A model generated the notes under the pieces. That model worked only from the letters and a program-made list of their open reading frames with translations. It did not search any database and had not been told where the DNA came from. The position numbers and the translations under genes were made by a program. Shown here one piece after another: positions 8,124-16,756 of a stretch of DNA of 64,000 bases. Source of the stretch: Amphibiibacter pelophylacis. GTDB taxonomy: Bacteria; Pseudomonadota; Gammaproteobacteria; Burkholderiales; Burkholderiaceae_C. Location of the stretch: the NCBI RefSeq assembly GCF_037688875.1, contig NZ_JAWDIE010000011.1:53290-117289 (forward strand), in the 5' to 3' direction. The stretch's first letter is position 1. The number at the start of each line of letters is the position of its first letter.

Positions 8124-8768
8124 ATGACCGACGCCCCTGCCCCCCACGCCACGCCCGACCCGTCCACCCCGATTGCGCCGGTGTACACGCCCGCCGAAGC
8201 CATGCCCGAAGGCTGGGTGCGCCGCGAGGATCACCTGGTCTGGCTGGATCTGGAAATGACGGGCCTGGAGCCCGCCACCGACCGCATCATCGAGATCGCC
8301 GTCATCGTCACCGACGCCCAGCTGGACGTGCGCGTGGCCGGGCCGGTTTTCGCCATCCACCAGAGCGACGCCGTGCTCGACACCATGGACGCCTGGAACC
8401 GCGGCACGCACGGCAAAAGCGGCCTGACGCAGCGCGTGCGCGAGAGCACTTTTTCGGAAGAAGAGGTCGAAGCGCGCGTGCTCGAATGGCTGCGCACCAT
8501 GGTCCCGGCGGGCAAAAGCCCGCTGTGCGGCAACACCATCGGGCAGGACCGGCGCTTTCTGAACAAATACATGCCGCGCCTGGAAAATTTCTTCCACTAC
8601 CGCAACATCGATGTCAGCACCCTCAAGGAGCTGGCGCGGCGCTGGAAACCGGCCATCCTGCCCGGCTTTGCCAAGGCGCAGAAGCACACCGCGCTGGCCG
8701 ATATCCACGAATCCATCGACGAGATGCTCTACTACCGCGAGCATTTCATCAACGCGCCCAGGATCTGA
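8124..8768 (+). CDS. orn: Oligoribonuclease
   Basis: Orn is the 3'-5' exonuclease that degrades di- and short oligoribonucleotides, including pGpG made from c-di-GMP, and is essential in many proteobacteria. The DEDDh catalytic motifs are present: WLDLEMTGL (D, E), GNTIGQDRRFL (D) and HTALADIHESIDE (H, D). The remaining sequence (RNIDVSTLKELARRW) is typical. The first ~26 residues are an extra Pro-rich stretch, so the real start may be the internal ATG giving MPEGWVRREDHLVWLD at 8202. It is divergent from the M48 protease gene, with about 180 bases between them. Confidence 0.95.
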   Translation: MTDAPAPHATPDPSTPIAPVYTPAEAMPEGWVRREDHLVWLDLEMTGLEPATDRIIEIAVIVTDAQLDVRVAGPVFAIHQSDAVLDTMDAWNRGTHGKSGLTQRVRESTFSEEEVEARVLEWLRTMVPAGKSPLCGNTIGQDRRFLNKYMPRLENFFHYRNIDVSTLKELARRWKPAILPGFAKAQKHTALADIHESIDEMLYYREHFINAPRI

Positions 8769-8775
8769 GCCCACC

Positions 8776-9045
8776 ATGCCCTCTGACGCCCAAAAATGGC
8801 AGGACTTCTGGCACTTCGACGAGGTGCAGGGCCACTCCGTGCATGACTCGGGTCTGCGCGTCATGCTCGATGACGGGGTGGGTGTCGCGGTCAACCCGGC
8901 CGAGATCGAAGCCGCACTGACGCCCAGGCACGGCGCGCACAACGCGGCGGCCATGGTCGCCCGCCTGACCCGGGAAGGCGCACAAATCCTGATCGATCCC
9001 TACGCCCGAGGCTGGCGGAGCACGGCGCGCCCGCAGACCAGCTAG
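8776..9045 (+). CDS. Small hypothetical protein
   Basis: I do not recognise this 89-residue protein. It starts MPSDAQKWQDFWHFDEVQG seven bases after the orn stop, so it is probably co-transcribed with orn. It is acidic in the middle (VMLDDGVGVAVNPAEIEAAL) and has no signal peptide, membrane segment or cysteine. The predicted fold would be mixed alpha/beta. Codon use matches the neighbours, which supports a real gene, and no better frame exists here. Confidence 0.6.
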   Translation: MPSDAQKWQDFWHFDEVQGHSVHDSGLRVMLDDGVGVAVNPAEIEAALTPRHGAHNAAAMVARLTREGAQILIDPYARGWRSTARPQTS

Positions 9046-9062
9046 AGCCCGCGCTCACCGCA

Positions 9063-11210
9063 TCAGGGCTGGCGCACAGCAGCCCGGTTGGCCGCTTCGA
9101 TCACGCCCACGCCCATCAGCGGACCGACCACCTCGCGCAGGGCGCGCGTACCAAAATGCGTTGTGGGCGCCGCTGACGAGCGGCGGTCCGCCCCCGTCGG
9201 GTTGCTTTGCGCGTTGTAGGCATAGTCCTGGTTGGTGGACGTGGGCGTCACGCCATCGGCCTGGTACATGAAGGGCACAAAGCTGACCTGCGGCAGGGCG
9301 CTGCGCCCGTAAGTTTGCAGGTAAACGGTGTCGTAACCCGGGCGCTTCCAGGAAATGGAGGTATCGCCCGCGATCCAGGGCGTGCGGCTGCAGTCGCTGT
9401 CCAGACACTGGGCGCGGCTGGTTCTGTTCAGATCACTGCCGAAGGTCTTGAGCTGGGCCTCGAACGCGGCTTTGTGTCCGCTGGGATTGCCCAGATCGGA
9501 CTCGCCCTGCATCCAGGCCACGCCGACCAGCACGTTGCGCGGGTTCTGCTGCAGGGCCCAGCGCGTGCGCTCCAGCATGTCCAGGTAGAGGCCGGTCTTG
9601 CCGCCCTCGTTGGCCGCGTGGCCGCCCGAAACGCCCCAGCGGGTCCAGGTGCCGGTAGACGTGCCGCCCCGGCTGCCGTCCACGTAGACCCGGGTCAGGC
9701 CCGGCGTATAGGCGCTGTCTGACCCTGTCGTGAAAGCAGCACTGCCACGCGCCGCAGGGACCAGCAGGATGCCCGCATCAGCCGGGATGTATGGCAGCAG
9801 CTTTTTGGCCAGCGACAGGCCCGCGCCCACGGTACCGCCGTACCTGGCCCAGTCACGCTGGCCGTTGCGCACCAGGGTGTGGCTGACGCCGTTTTTCAGG
9901 CTGGACCCGGCCATGTCCTGCACGTGATCCAGGTTGAAGGTGGCCGGGACCACGGTGTGATCGCGCCCGGCCGCGCGGCCCACCTGGACGATACGCGCGT
10001 CAGGCGCATCCAGGCCGTCCGGATCGGCCAGCTCTTCGCCGTAGCCGACCATGTTGGACTGGCCCGCCAGCACCAGCACGTAGTAGTAAGACGGGACTTT
10101 GGCCGTGATGGTGGCTGCAGCCGAGGCAGTAGGCAGTGCATCGGCGATCAGTTCGAAGCGCGGGGAATGGCCCGGGCTGATCAGGGCGTCGTCCAGCGTC
10201 AGCAGGCGGCTTTGGGCGCTGGCCGCTGTGTGGTTGACCTCGAAACGGCCGTTCACGCGCTGCCCATTGGGGGTGACGAAAACGGCGGTGTATGGCGCAC
10301 TGCGCTCCAGTTCGGGCAGCTGGCTGGAAAAATCAAAAACCAGACGACGGCCTTTGGCGCCACCGGTCATGGTCACCGCGTTGCTGGAACGGGCGATCTC
10401 CACCGTGCTGCCCGCCCGGCGCAGCGACAGATACACCGGCCCGGGCAGCGACAGGCTGCCCGCGTCAAACAGCACGATCTGGCGCAGCGCCAGCTTTTGC
10501 GCGCCCTGCACCGAGGCTTTGGCGGGCGACACGGCCGTGCCGTCGTCCAGCGCCAGCGTGAAGCCGCTGTACGTGCCTTTGGACGCGAAATCGGTCGGGC
10601 CCACGCGGCTGAAGCGCGCCACGTCGCGCTGGAAAACCACCGCGTCGCCCGACACCGTGAAGCGCGGCGAGTAGGCCGGTTCCAGCACCCTGCCGTCTCT
10701 GGACAGGAACTGGCTGTCGGGGCTGGCGGTGTTGTTGGCCTCGCTGCGGCCCATCACATCGGCGCCTGCCGCGTTGACGAACGCGACCCGGTAAGGCGTA
10801 TTGCGATCCAGCATCGCAGGGGCGCTGGCGCCGAATTCGAAGTTCAGCGGGCGGCCTTTGTCGCCCCCCGTCATCGACAGGCTGTTGACCGAACGCGCGA
10901 TCTCGGTCCCCGTGACGCTGTCGCGTATCGACAGAAACACCGGCGTGGTGGCCCCCGTGCCGCCCGCGTCGTACAGCGTGAAAGTGCGCAGGGCCAGCTG
11001 CGCCGTGTCGGGCGTGGCGGCGGTCTGGCGCGTCACGCGCACCTGGCGGTCGCCCAGCAGAAAGCTCATCGCGGGGTAATTGCCTTTGGAGCTGGCGTTG
11101 GTGGAGGTCACCTGCGCGTAGCTGACCGTGTCCGCCAGCGCGGACGCGCTCCACATCCCCATGACCACCAGGGCGGCACAGGCCACCGCATCTGTTCTGA
11201 ATCCAGCCAT
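9063..11210 (-). CDS. Secreted SASA-domain (sialate O-acetylesterase-like) esterase with duplicated N-terminal modules
   Basis: The product is a ~715-residue exported protein with signal peptide MAGFRTDAVACAALVVMGMW ending near ASALA. Two homologous ~170-residue beta-rich modules follow; each has RxxxLFDAG/LYDAG, P(V)FLS(I/L)R, an EIARS(V/S)N segment and MTGG(D/A)KGR. The C-terminal half is an SGNH-type SASA domain: catalytic Ser in LAGQSNMVGYG (near residue 384), VGVAWMQGESDLGNP, and a probable catalytic His in PTTHFGTRALREVVG. Related enzymes remove acetyl groups from sialic acids or plant polysaccharides (CE6-like); the substrate here is unknown. Two upstream in-frame starts (11222, 11291) are possible, but 11210 begins directly at the signal peptide. 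It follows the P450 gene on the same strand after 156 bases. Confidence 0.8.
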   Translation of the reverse strand: MAGFRTDAVACAALVVMGMWSASALADTVSYAQVTSTNASSKGNYPAMSFLLGDRQVRVTRQTAATPDTAQLALRTFTLYDAGGTGATTPVFLSIRDSVTGTEIARSVNSLSMTGGDKGRPLNFEFGASAPAMLDRNTPYRVAFVNAAGADVMGRSEANNTASPDSQFLSRDGRVLEPAYSPRFTVSGDAVVFQRDVARFSRVGPTDFASKGTYSGFTLALDDGTAVSPAKASVQGAQKLALRQIVLFDAGSLSLPGPVYLSLRRAGSTVEIARSSNAVTMTGGAKGRRLVFDFSSQLPELERSAPYTAVFVTPNGQRVNGRFEVNHTAASAQSRLLTLDDALISPGHSPRFELIADALPTASAAATITAKVPSYYYVLVLAGQSNMVGYGEELADPDGLDAPDARIVQVGRAAGRDHTVVPATFNLDHVQDMAGSSLKNGVSHTLVRNGQRDWARYGGTVGAGLSLAKKLLPYIPADAGILLVPAARGSAAFTTGSDSAYTPGLTRVYVDGSRGGTSTGTWTRWGVSGGHAANEGGKTGLYLDMLERTRWALQQNPRNVLVGVAWMQGESDLGNPSGHKAAFEAQLKTFGSDLNRTSRAQCLDSDCSRTPWIAGDTSISWKRPGYDTVYLQTYGRSALPQVSFVPFMYQADGVTPTSTNQDYAYNAQSNPTGADRRSSAAPTTHFGTRALREVVGPLMGVGVIEAANRAAVRQP

Positions 11211-11366
11211 CAAACGCCCCATGCACAACACAACACCGGGCCAGCCATCAGGCCCCGCAGAAGGCGGATGATACCGACTTGACCCACTCATCCGGGCAGA
11301 AAAAACCCTGATGATTTAGAAGATGAAGAAAGACAATGCAGACAGATGGGCTCTGTAAGACACGTT

Positions 11367-12749
11367 TCAGCCCAGCCTGATCTGCAAATGCTCCAGCCCG
11401 CGGTACACCGCGTTGGCGGTATCGAAGGCCGATGAGGCGATCTGCAGCGTGGGCCAGCGGCGGGCGGCGCGGGCGAAGACGGTTTCGGCCTCTATGTGGC
11501 TCAGGCCCAGGCCAATGCACAGGTGCGGACCTTGGCCGAAGGACAGGTGCAGCCCGGCGTCGCGGCGGATGTCCAGCTGGTCAGGATGGGCGTAGCGCGC
11601 AGGATCGCGGTTGGCGCTGCCGATCAGCGCGATGACCAGATCGCCCCGGCGCAGGGTCTGGCCGTGCCAGTGCAGATCGCTGACCAGGCGGCGGCCGGTG
11701 TACTGCACCGGGCTGTCCCAGCGCAGCAGCTCGCGCACGGCGCCGCTCGCCGCTTCGGGGTGGTCGGCCAGATCGCGCCAGGTGGCCGGGTGCTGCAGCA
11801 GCGCCAGCAGGCCGTTACCCAGCAGGTTGCGCGTGGTTTCGTGCCCGGCAAAGAGCAGCATGGCGCACTGGGCGATCAGCTCGGCGCGGGACAGCGGGGC
11901 ACTGTCACCCGGCCCGCTTTCCCGGCCTTCAGTGCGAGCGCTCTGGTCCTCGTCCCAATCGGTGTGCGCCAGCAGGTGACCGACCAGATCGCCCGCAGAT
12001 TCTGGCGGCGTGCCCGCGCGGGCGCGGACCTCCAGATGCTGTTCGAACCAGGCCGTGAGCTGGCGCAGCGCCCGGCTGGCCGCCATGAACTGTCGCCGCC
12101 CGGGCTGGACCGCGCCGATGAAGGCCGCGATGTCGTCCGACCACGCCACAAACTGCGGCTGCAGCGGCACGCCCAACAAGTGGGCGATGACACGGGCGGG
12201 CATGGCGCGGGCCACGGTGGGCATCCAGTCCACCGTTTCGCCGCGCTGCAGGGCGGCGTCGACCGCGTCCAGATGCTCATCGGCCATCGCCGAGATCGCG
12301 GCCTGCGAGGCGCGCAGCGCCACGGGCGCAAAGGCCTTCTGCATCAGCTTGCGCACGCGGCCGTGGTGCGGCGCATCCAGGAAAATCAGGCTGCGGGCGA
12401 AAAAGCGCTGGAAGGCCAGGCGCTCGGCACGGGCCGCATCGTCCACCCCGCCCGCCCCGGCCGACAACGCAGCGGCATCGTCAGGCGGAGCGCCTTCACC
12501 ATCCAGACCCCATCGGCGCGCCAGCGCCTGGCCGATCCAGCCACCAGTGCGCTGCGCCGAAAAGCGGGGGTCGCGCAGCACGGCTTCGCAGTCGTCATGG
12601 CCAGTGACCAGCCAGGCGCCCCCGAAGAACTGGGGGCTCCAGTGCAGCGGGCCGCTGCCCCTCAGGCGGGCGTAGTGCGGATAAGGGTCCCGCCAGGTGG
12701 CCGGGGCGCGCCAGTCGGTCGCGTCCGGCGGCAGGCTGCCGTCGGCCAC
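11367..12749 (-). CDS. Cytochrome P450, last gene of the opp-bio run (BioI-like candidate)
   Basis: This soluble bacterial class P450 has the I-helix motif AGHETT near residue 300, the K-helix ExxR in ELLRWDSP near 338, and the heme loop FGQGPHLCIG with the axial thiolate at C411. At 460 residues it is longer than the usual ~400, owing to inserts before the C helix (about residues 75-115, Ala/Gly/Asp-rich) and in the G-H region (GRESGPGDSAP). Its ATG lies three bases after the bioB stop, so it is translated with the biotin genes. In Bacillus, the P450 BioI cleaves acyl-ACP to pimeloyl-ACP for biotin; the location suggests a similar job here, but that is inference. No ferredoxin or reductase gene is adjacent. 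Confidence 0.9.
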   Translation of the reverse strand: MADGSLPPDATDWRAPATWRDPYPHYARLRGSGPLHWSPQFFGGAWLVTGHDDCEAVLRDPRFSAQRTGGWIGQALARRWGLDGEGAPPDDAAALSAGAGGVDDAARAERLAFQRFFARSLIFLDAPHHGRVRKLMQKAFAPVALRASQAAISAMADEHLDAVDAALQRGETVDWMPTVARAMPARVIAHLLGVPLQPQFVAWSDDIAAFIGAVQPGRRQFMAASRALRQLTAWFEQHLEVRARAGTPPESAGDLVGHLLAHTDWDEDQSARTEGRESGPGDSAPLSRAELIAQCAMLLFAGHETTRNLLGNGLLALLQHPATWRDLADHPEAASGAVRELLRWDSPVQYTGRRLVSDLHWHGQTLRRGDLVIALIGSANRDPARYAHPDQLDIRRDAGLHLSFGQGPHLCIGLGLSHIEAETVFARAARRWPTLQIASSAFDTANAVYRGLEHLQIRLG

Positions 12750-12752
12750 GGG

Positions 12753-13799
12753 TCAGCCGTGGACGTGCCCGGCCACCTGGCCGGACGCCGTCATGCCCAG
12801 GCGCTCGAGCAGCGCGCGGTCTTTCTGCGCCTGCGGGTTGGCGGTGGTCAGCAGGCGGTCGCCATAGAAAATGGAATTGGCGCCCGCCATGAAGCACAGC
12901 GCCTGCAGCGCCTCGTCCATGGTTTCGCGGCCGGCCGACAGGCGCACCACGGTGCCCGGCATGACGATGCGCGCCACGGCAATCGTGCGCACGAACTCGA
13001 ACGGATCCAGCGGCGGCTGGTCGCCCAGCGGCGTGCCCGGCACCGGCACCAGGTTGTTGATGGGCACCGATTCGGGGTAAGGATCGAGGTTGGCCAGCTG
13101 CGCCAGCAGGCCCGCGCGCTGGGTGCGCGTCTCGCCCATGCCGACGATGCCGCCGCAGCAGACATTGATCCCGGCCTGGCGCACATGCTGCAGCGTATCC
13201 AGCCGGTCCTGGTAGGTGCGCGTGCTGATCACCGCCCCGTAGTAGTCGGGCGAAGTGTCCAGGTTGTGGTTGTAGTAATCGAGCCCGGCGTCGCGCAGCG
13301 ACTGCGCCTGATCGCCGTCCAGCATGCCCAGCGTCATGCAGGTTTCCAGCCCCAGGTCTTTCACGCCCTGGATCATCGCGGCCAGCTGCGGCATGTCGCG
13401 CTCTTTGGGGCTGCGCCAGGCGGCGCCCATGCAAAAGCGCGAGGCGCCCTGCTCGCGCGCTTCGCGGGCGGCGGCCAGAACCTCGTCCACCGGCAGCAGC
13501 TTCTCGGCCTTGACGCCCGCCTCGAAGTGCGCCGACTGCGGGCAGTAGCCGCAATCCTCAGCGCAACCGCCCGTCTTGATCGACAGCAGCGTGGACAGCT
13601 GCACCTCGCCCGGCTGGAAGTGCTCGCGGTGCACCTGCTGCGCACGGAACATCAGATCCATGAAGGGCAGCGCAAACAGCGCCTCGACCTGCGCCACGCT
13701 CCAGCGGCCGCTGTCGGTCTGGGGCTGGGCCCGTCGGTGCAGGGTGACCACCGCTTCGGGGGCCGTCATCGGGGGAGCAGAAACGTCGCTGGGCGTCAT
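12753..13799 (-). CDS. bioB: Biotin synthase
   Basis: BioB is the radical SAM enzyme that inserts sulfur into dethiobiotin. The radical SAM cluster cysteines are C79, C83 and C86 (CAEDCGYCPQS), and typical BioB segments follow: YNHNLDTSPDYY, CCGGIVGMGET, NNLVPVPGTPL and RLSAGRETM. The chosen start MTPSDVSAPPM has an AGGTGA ribosome binding site; a longer frame from 13838 would add 13 residues. The ~348-residue length is normal. The gene is 66 bases after bioD and 3 bases before the P450 on the same strand. Confidence 0.97.
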   Translation of the reverse strand: MTPSDVSAPPMTAPEAVVTLHRRAQPQTDSGRWSVAQVEALFALPFMDLMFRAQQVHREHFQPGEVQLSTLLSIKTGGCAEDCGYCPQSAHFEAGVKAEKLLPVDEVLAAAREAREQGASRFCMGAAWRSPKERDMPQLAAMIQGVKDLGLETCMTLGMLDGDQAQSLRDAGLDYYNHNLDTSPDYYGAVISTRTYQDRLDTLQHVRQAGINVCCGGIVGMGETRTQRAGLLAQLANLDPYPESVPINNLVPVPGTPLGDQPPLDPFEFVRTIAVARIVMPGTVVRLSAGRETMDEALQALCFMAGANSIFYGDRLLTTANPQAQKDRALLERLGMTASGQVAGHVHG

Positions 13800-13865
13800 A
13801 AGGCACTTCACCTGAAAGTCAAGGACACAGGCCAACATCTTAACGGCAGCCAGGGCGCCCGGCGA

Positions 13866-14666
13866 TCAAGACCCCAGCGCACGCAGCAGTCGGGCTTGAT
13901 CGAGGTGAGACGCCGCCCGCATCGCCAGCGCGCGCAGCGCGGCGGCGTCGTAGCGCAGTGCGTGGCCAACGTCCGCGTCCCCCAGCCAGGGAATGTGGCC
14001 CAGGCGCGGCGCGGGCAGCAGAGCGTCCAGCGTGGCCAGGTTTTCGGCCTCGTGCGCCATGGGCTGCGGGCCGGACTTGGCCACCCAGCCCAGCAGGCGC
14101 AAACCGCTGGCCGCCACCGCCTGTGCGGTCAGCAGGGCGTGGTTCAGGCAACCCAGGCGCAGGCCGACGACCAGCACCACGCCGCCGGTCGATCCCGGGG
14201 GACACACGTCGCGCGCCAGCGCAGCGCTGTCCCAGCCCTGGGCCAGCGGTACGGCCCAGCCGCCCACGCCTTCAACCACCAGCCAGCGCGAGCGCGCGGC
14301 CAGCGCCTCGACCGCTCCTAGCACCGTGCTGCGCAGGGGCGCTGCGTCCTGATCCCAGGACAGCCCCTGGCGGGCGGCGGCGATGTGCGGCGCGCAGGGC
14401 TCATCCAGCTGGATGGGGCCGACCTGAGCGTCCAGCAGCGGCGCATCGCCCACCGCTGGGACGCTGCAGGCCTGCAGCCAGCGCACGTCTTCGTTGAAGG
14501 GCGCAAAAGGGGCTTCGCCCGGCTGGGGGTGCGTCTGCCCGGCGCTGACAGGCTTGCAGCCCAGCGCCGCGCCGTGGCGCCCGAGGAGCTGCAGCAGCGC
14601 CGCACTGACCCAGGTCTTGCCGACCTCAGTGTCGGTGCCGGTGATGAAAATCGTCGATTCAGGCAT
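13866..14666 (-). CDS. bioD: Dethiobiotin synthetase
   Basis: BioD is the ATP-dependent carboxylase that closes the ureido ring of 7,8-diaminopelargonic acid to make dethiobiotin, the substrate of BioB. The N-terminal P-loop is GTDTEVGKT (residues 10-18), and the segments VEGVGGWAVPL and VGLRLGCLNHALLT are typical. At 266 residues it is slightly longer than the usual ~225-240. Its ATG lies inside the end of oppF (8-base overlap), so it depends on translation of the transporter genes. bioA and bioF are not in this window. Confidence 0.95.
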   Translation of the reverse strand: MPESTIFITGTDTEVGKTWVSAALLQLLGRHGAALGCKPVSAGQTHPQPGEAPFAPFNEDVRWLQACSVPAVGDAPLLDAQVGPIQLDEPCAPHIAAARQGLSWDQDAAPLRSTVLGAVEALAARSRWLVVEGVGGWAVPLAQGWDSAALARDVCPPGSTGGVVLVVGLRLGCLNHALLTAQAVAASGLRLLGWVAKSGPQPMAHEAENLATLDALLPAPRLGHIPWLGDADVGHALRYDAAALRALAMRAASHLDQARLLRALGS

Positions 14667-15684
14667 GGGCCGATTTCCAGCAGCTGCTCAGGTGCAGGCC
14701 CGACGTGTCCACCGCCTGCGCCCGGGGCGTTTCGCTGGCACAGCGCGCTTCAGCCTGCGGACAGCGCGTGTGCAGCGGGCAGCCGCTGGGCAAGGCCAGC
14801 GGGCTGGGCAGATCGCCGCCCAGCAGCTCGGGGCGGCGCTGGCGCTCGACCTCAGGGTCGGGCACGGGGATCGCCGAAATCAGCGCCCGCGTGTAGGGGT
14901 GAGCGGGCTGGGCGAAGACCTCGCGGCAGGGGCCCAGTTCCATCATCTGGCCCAGATACAGCACCAGCACGCGGTCGCACAGGTGGCGCACCACGGCCAG
15001 ATCGTGCGCAATGAAAATCAGCGTCAGATCGAGTTCAGCCTGAAGCTCGCGCAGCAGACCGACAATCTGCGCCTGGATGGACACGTCCAGCGCCGACACG
15101 GGCTCGTCGCAGATCACCACCCGGGGCCGCAGCACCAGCGCGCGGGCGATGCCGATGCGCTGGCACTGGCCGCCAGAGAACTCGTGCGGATAGCGGTTGA
15201 GCATGTCGGTGCGCAGGCCCACGCGGCGCATCATCTCGTGCACCTGCTCGCGGATGGCCGCCGCGCCCAGCTGCGGGCGGTGCAGGTGCAGGGGCTCGGC
15301 GATGATCTGCTCGACCGTCCAGCGCGGGTTGAGCGAGGCCAGCGGGTCCTGGAAAATCATCTGCACATGCTGGCGCAGGTCGTGCCAGCCGCGGCTGTCG
15401 CCCGGCTCCAGCGGCTTGCCCATCCAGACGACTTCGCCCGAGGTGCGCGGCACCAGGTTGATCAGCGCACGCGCCAGCGTCGATTTGCCGCAGCCCGATT
15501 CGCCGACCACGCCCAGGGTTTCGCCCGCCGCCAGCTCCAGGCTGATGCCGTTGACGGCGCGCAGGGTATTGGGTGGAACCCAGGGCCAGGGGCTGGCCGG
15601 GATGCGGAAATGCACCTGCAGATCGCGCACGCTCAGCACGGGGGAGGATGGCCCGGGGGCGGGTCTGGTCGGTGCGGCGCTCAT
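14659..15684 (-). CDS. oppF: Oligopeptide/dipeptide ABC transporter ATP-binding protein (OppF/DppF-like)
   Basis: This is one of two ATPases of a peptide importer. Walker A GESGCGKST is near residue 59, the signature SGGQCQRIGIARAL near 169 and Walker B VVICDEPVSALD follows. The C-terminal Cys-rich peptide-transporter extension (CPLHTRCPQAEARC) marks it as Opp/Dpp family. The ATG at 15684 overlaps the oppD stop in an ATGA. Its own stop is overlapped by bioD. The 341-residue length is normal. Substrate specificity cannot be read from the ATPase. Confidence 0.93.
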   Translation of the reverse strand: MSAAPTRPAPGPSSPVLSVRDLQVHFRIPASPWPWVPPNTLRAVNGISLELAAGETLGVVGESGCGKSTLARALINLVPRTSGEVVWMGKPLEPGDSRGWHDLRQHVQMIFQDPLASLNPRWTVEQIIAEPLHLHRPQLGAAAIREQVHEMMRRVGLRTDMLNRYPHEFSGGQCQRIGIARALVLRPRVVICDEPVSALDVSIQAQIVGLLRELQAELDLTLIFIAHDLAVVRHLCDRVLVLYLGQMMELGPCREVFAQPAHPYTRALISAIPVPDPEVERQRRPELLGGDLPSPLALPSGCPLHTRCPQAEARCASETPRAQAVDTSGLHLSSCWKSAHA

Positions 15685-16727
15685 GACGCGGCCCCCTCCA
15701 GCGCGGACTGCGGCTGGCTGCCCGTCCAGGCGCGCACGGTCGCGGCGTCCAGGTGGCAGGCACGCTGCAGCGGCCAGGGGCTGGATTCGCCAGCAACGGC
15801 CGCAAGCAGCGGCAGGCCCTCGTGGCAGCGCGGCTGCGCGCCGGGGCAACGCGGCGCAAACGGGCAGCCCGGGGGCGGACGCGACATGTCGGGCGGCTCG
15901 CCGGGGATGCCGACCAGCGGGCGGTCGGCGTCGTCCATGCGCGGCACCGCTGCCAGCAGGCCGCGCGTGTAGGGGTGGCTGGGACGGGCGAAGAGCGAGG
16001 CCGCAGCGCCCTGCTCCATCACCCGGCCGCCGTAGAGCACGATGATCTGCTCGCACAGCCCGGCGACCACGCCCAGATCGTGCGTGATCATGATGATGGC
16101 CGTGCCGAACTGCGACTGCAGATCGCGCAGCAGCGACAGGATCTGCGCCTGCACGGTCACGTCCAGCGCGGTGGTGGGCTCGTCGGCGATCAGCACGTCG
16201 GGACGGCACAGCAGCGCCATCGCGATCATCACGCGCTGGCGCATCCCGCCCGAGAACTCGTGCGGGTACAGATCAATGCGTCGCGCGGCGTCGGGGATGC
16301 GCACGGCCTCCAGCATGGCGATGGCTTCGGTGCGCGCGGCGCGGCGCGTCATGCTGCGGTGCTGTTCCAGCACCTCGGTCATCTGGCGCTCGATGCTCAG
16401 ATAGGGGTTGAGCGCCGTCATGGCGTCCTGAAAAATCATCGCCATGCGGTTGCCGCGCAGGCGGTTGAGCGGGCCGACGGGCAGGCCCAGCAGCTCCTGG
16501 CCGTCCAGGCGGACGTGGCCGCTGGCCTGGCCGTTGCGGGCCAGCAGGCCCATCAGCGCCAGCACGGTCTGGCTTTTGCCCGAACCCGATTCGCCGACCA
16601 GGCCCAGGGTCTGGCCGTGCTCCAGATCAAAAGAGATGCCGTTGACGGCGTGAATGACGCTGTCGTGCGCCTGGAAGCGCACGCCCAGGTCGCGCACCGA
16701 CAGCAGGGGGTGGGAGGTTGAAGTCAT
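15681..16727 (-). CDS. oppD: Oligopeptide/dipeptide ABC transporter ATP-binding protein (OppD/DppD-like)
   Basis: This is the second ATPase of the importer, 348 residues. It shows Walker A GESGSGKSQT near residue 46, signature SGGMRQRVMIAMAL, Walker B VLIADEPTTALD, the H-loop IMITHDLGVVAG and the C-terminal extension CPFAPRCPGAQPRC typical of peptide transporters. The start MTSTSHPLLSVRDLG was chosen because it begins at the ABC fold; the longer open frame upstream is the shadow of oppC. It overlaps oppF by four bases and starts 29 bases after the oppC stop. Confidence 0.93.
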   Translation of the reverse strand: MTSTSHPLLSVRDLGVRFQAHDSVIHAVNGISFDLEHGQTLGLVGESGSGKSQTVLALMGLLARNGQASGHVRLDGQELLGLPVGPLNRLRGNRMAMIFQDAMTALNPYLSIERQMTEVLEQHRSMTRRAARTEAIAMLEAVRIPDAARRIDLYPHEFSGGMRQRVMIAMALLCRPDVLIADEPTTALDVTVQAQILSLLRDLQSQFGTAIIMITHDLGVVAGLCEQIIVLYGGRVMEQGAAASLFARPSHPYTRGLLAAVPRMDDADRPLVGIPGEPPDMSRPPPGCPFAPRCPGAQPRCHEGLPLLAAVAGESSPWPLQRACHLDAATVRAWTGSQPQSALEGAAS

Positions 16728-16756
16728 GCGCAGTTCAGCCCGTTCAGCGATCGGAT

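Noticed and set aside
11496..14321. A 941-residue plus-strand open frame over the P450, bioB and bioD
   Set aside because: It is the antisense shadow of three genes identified by motifs; no domain is visible in its product.
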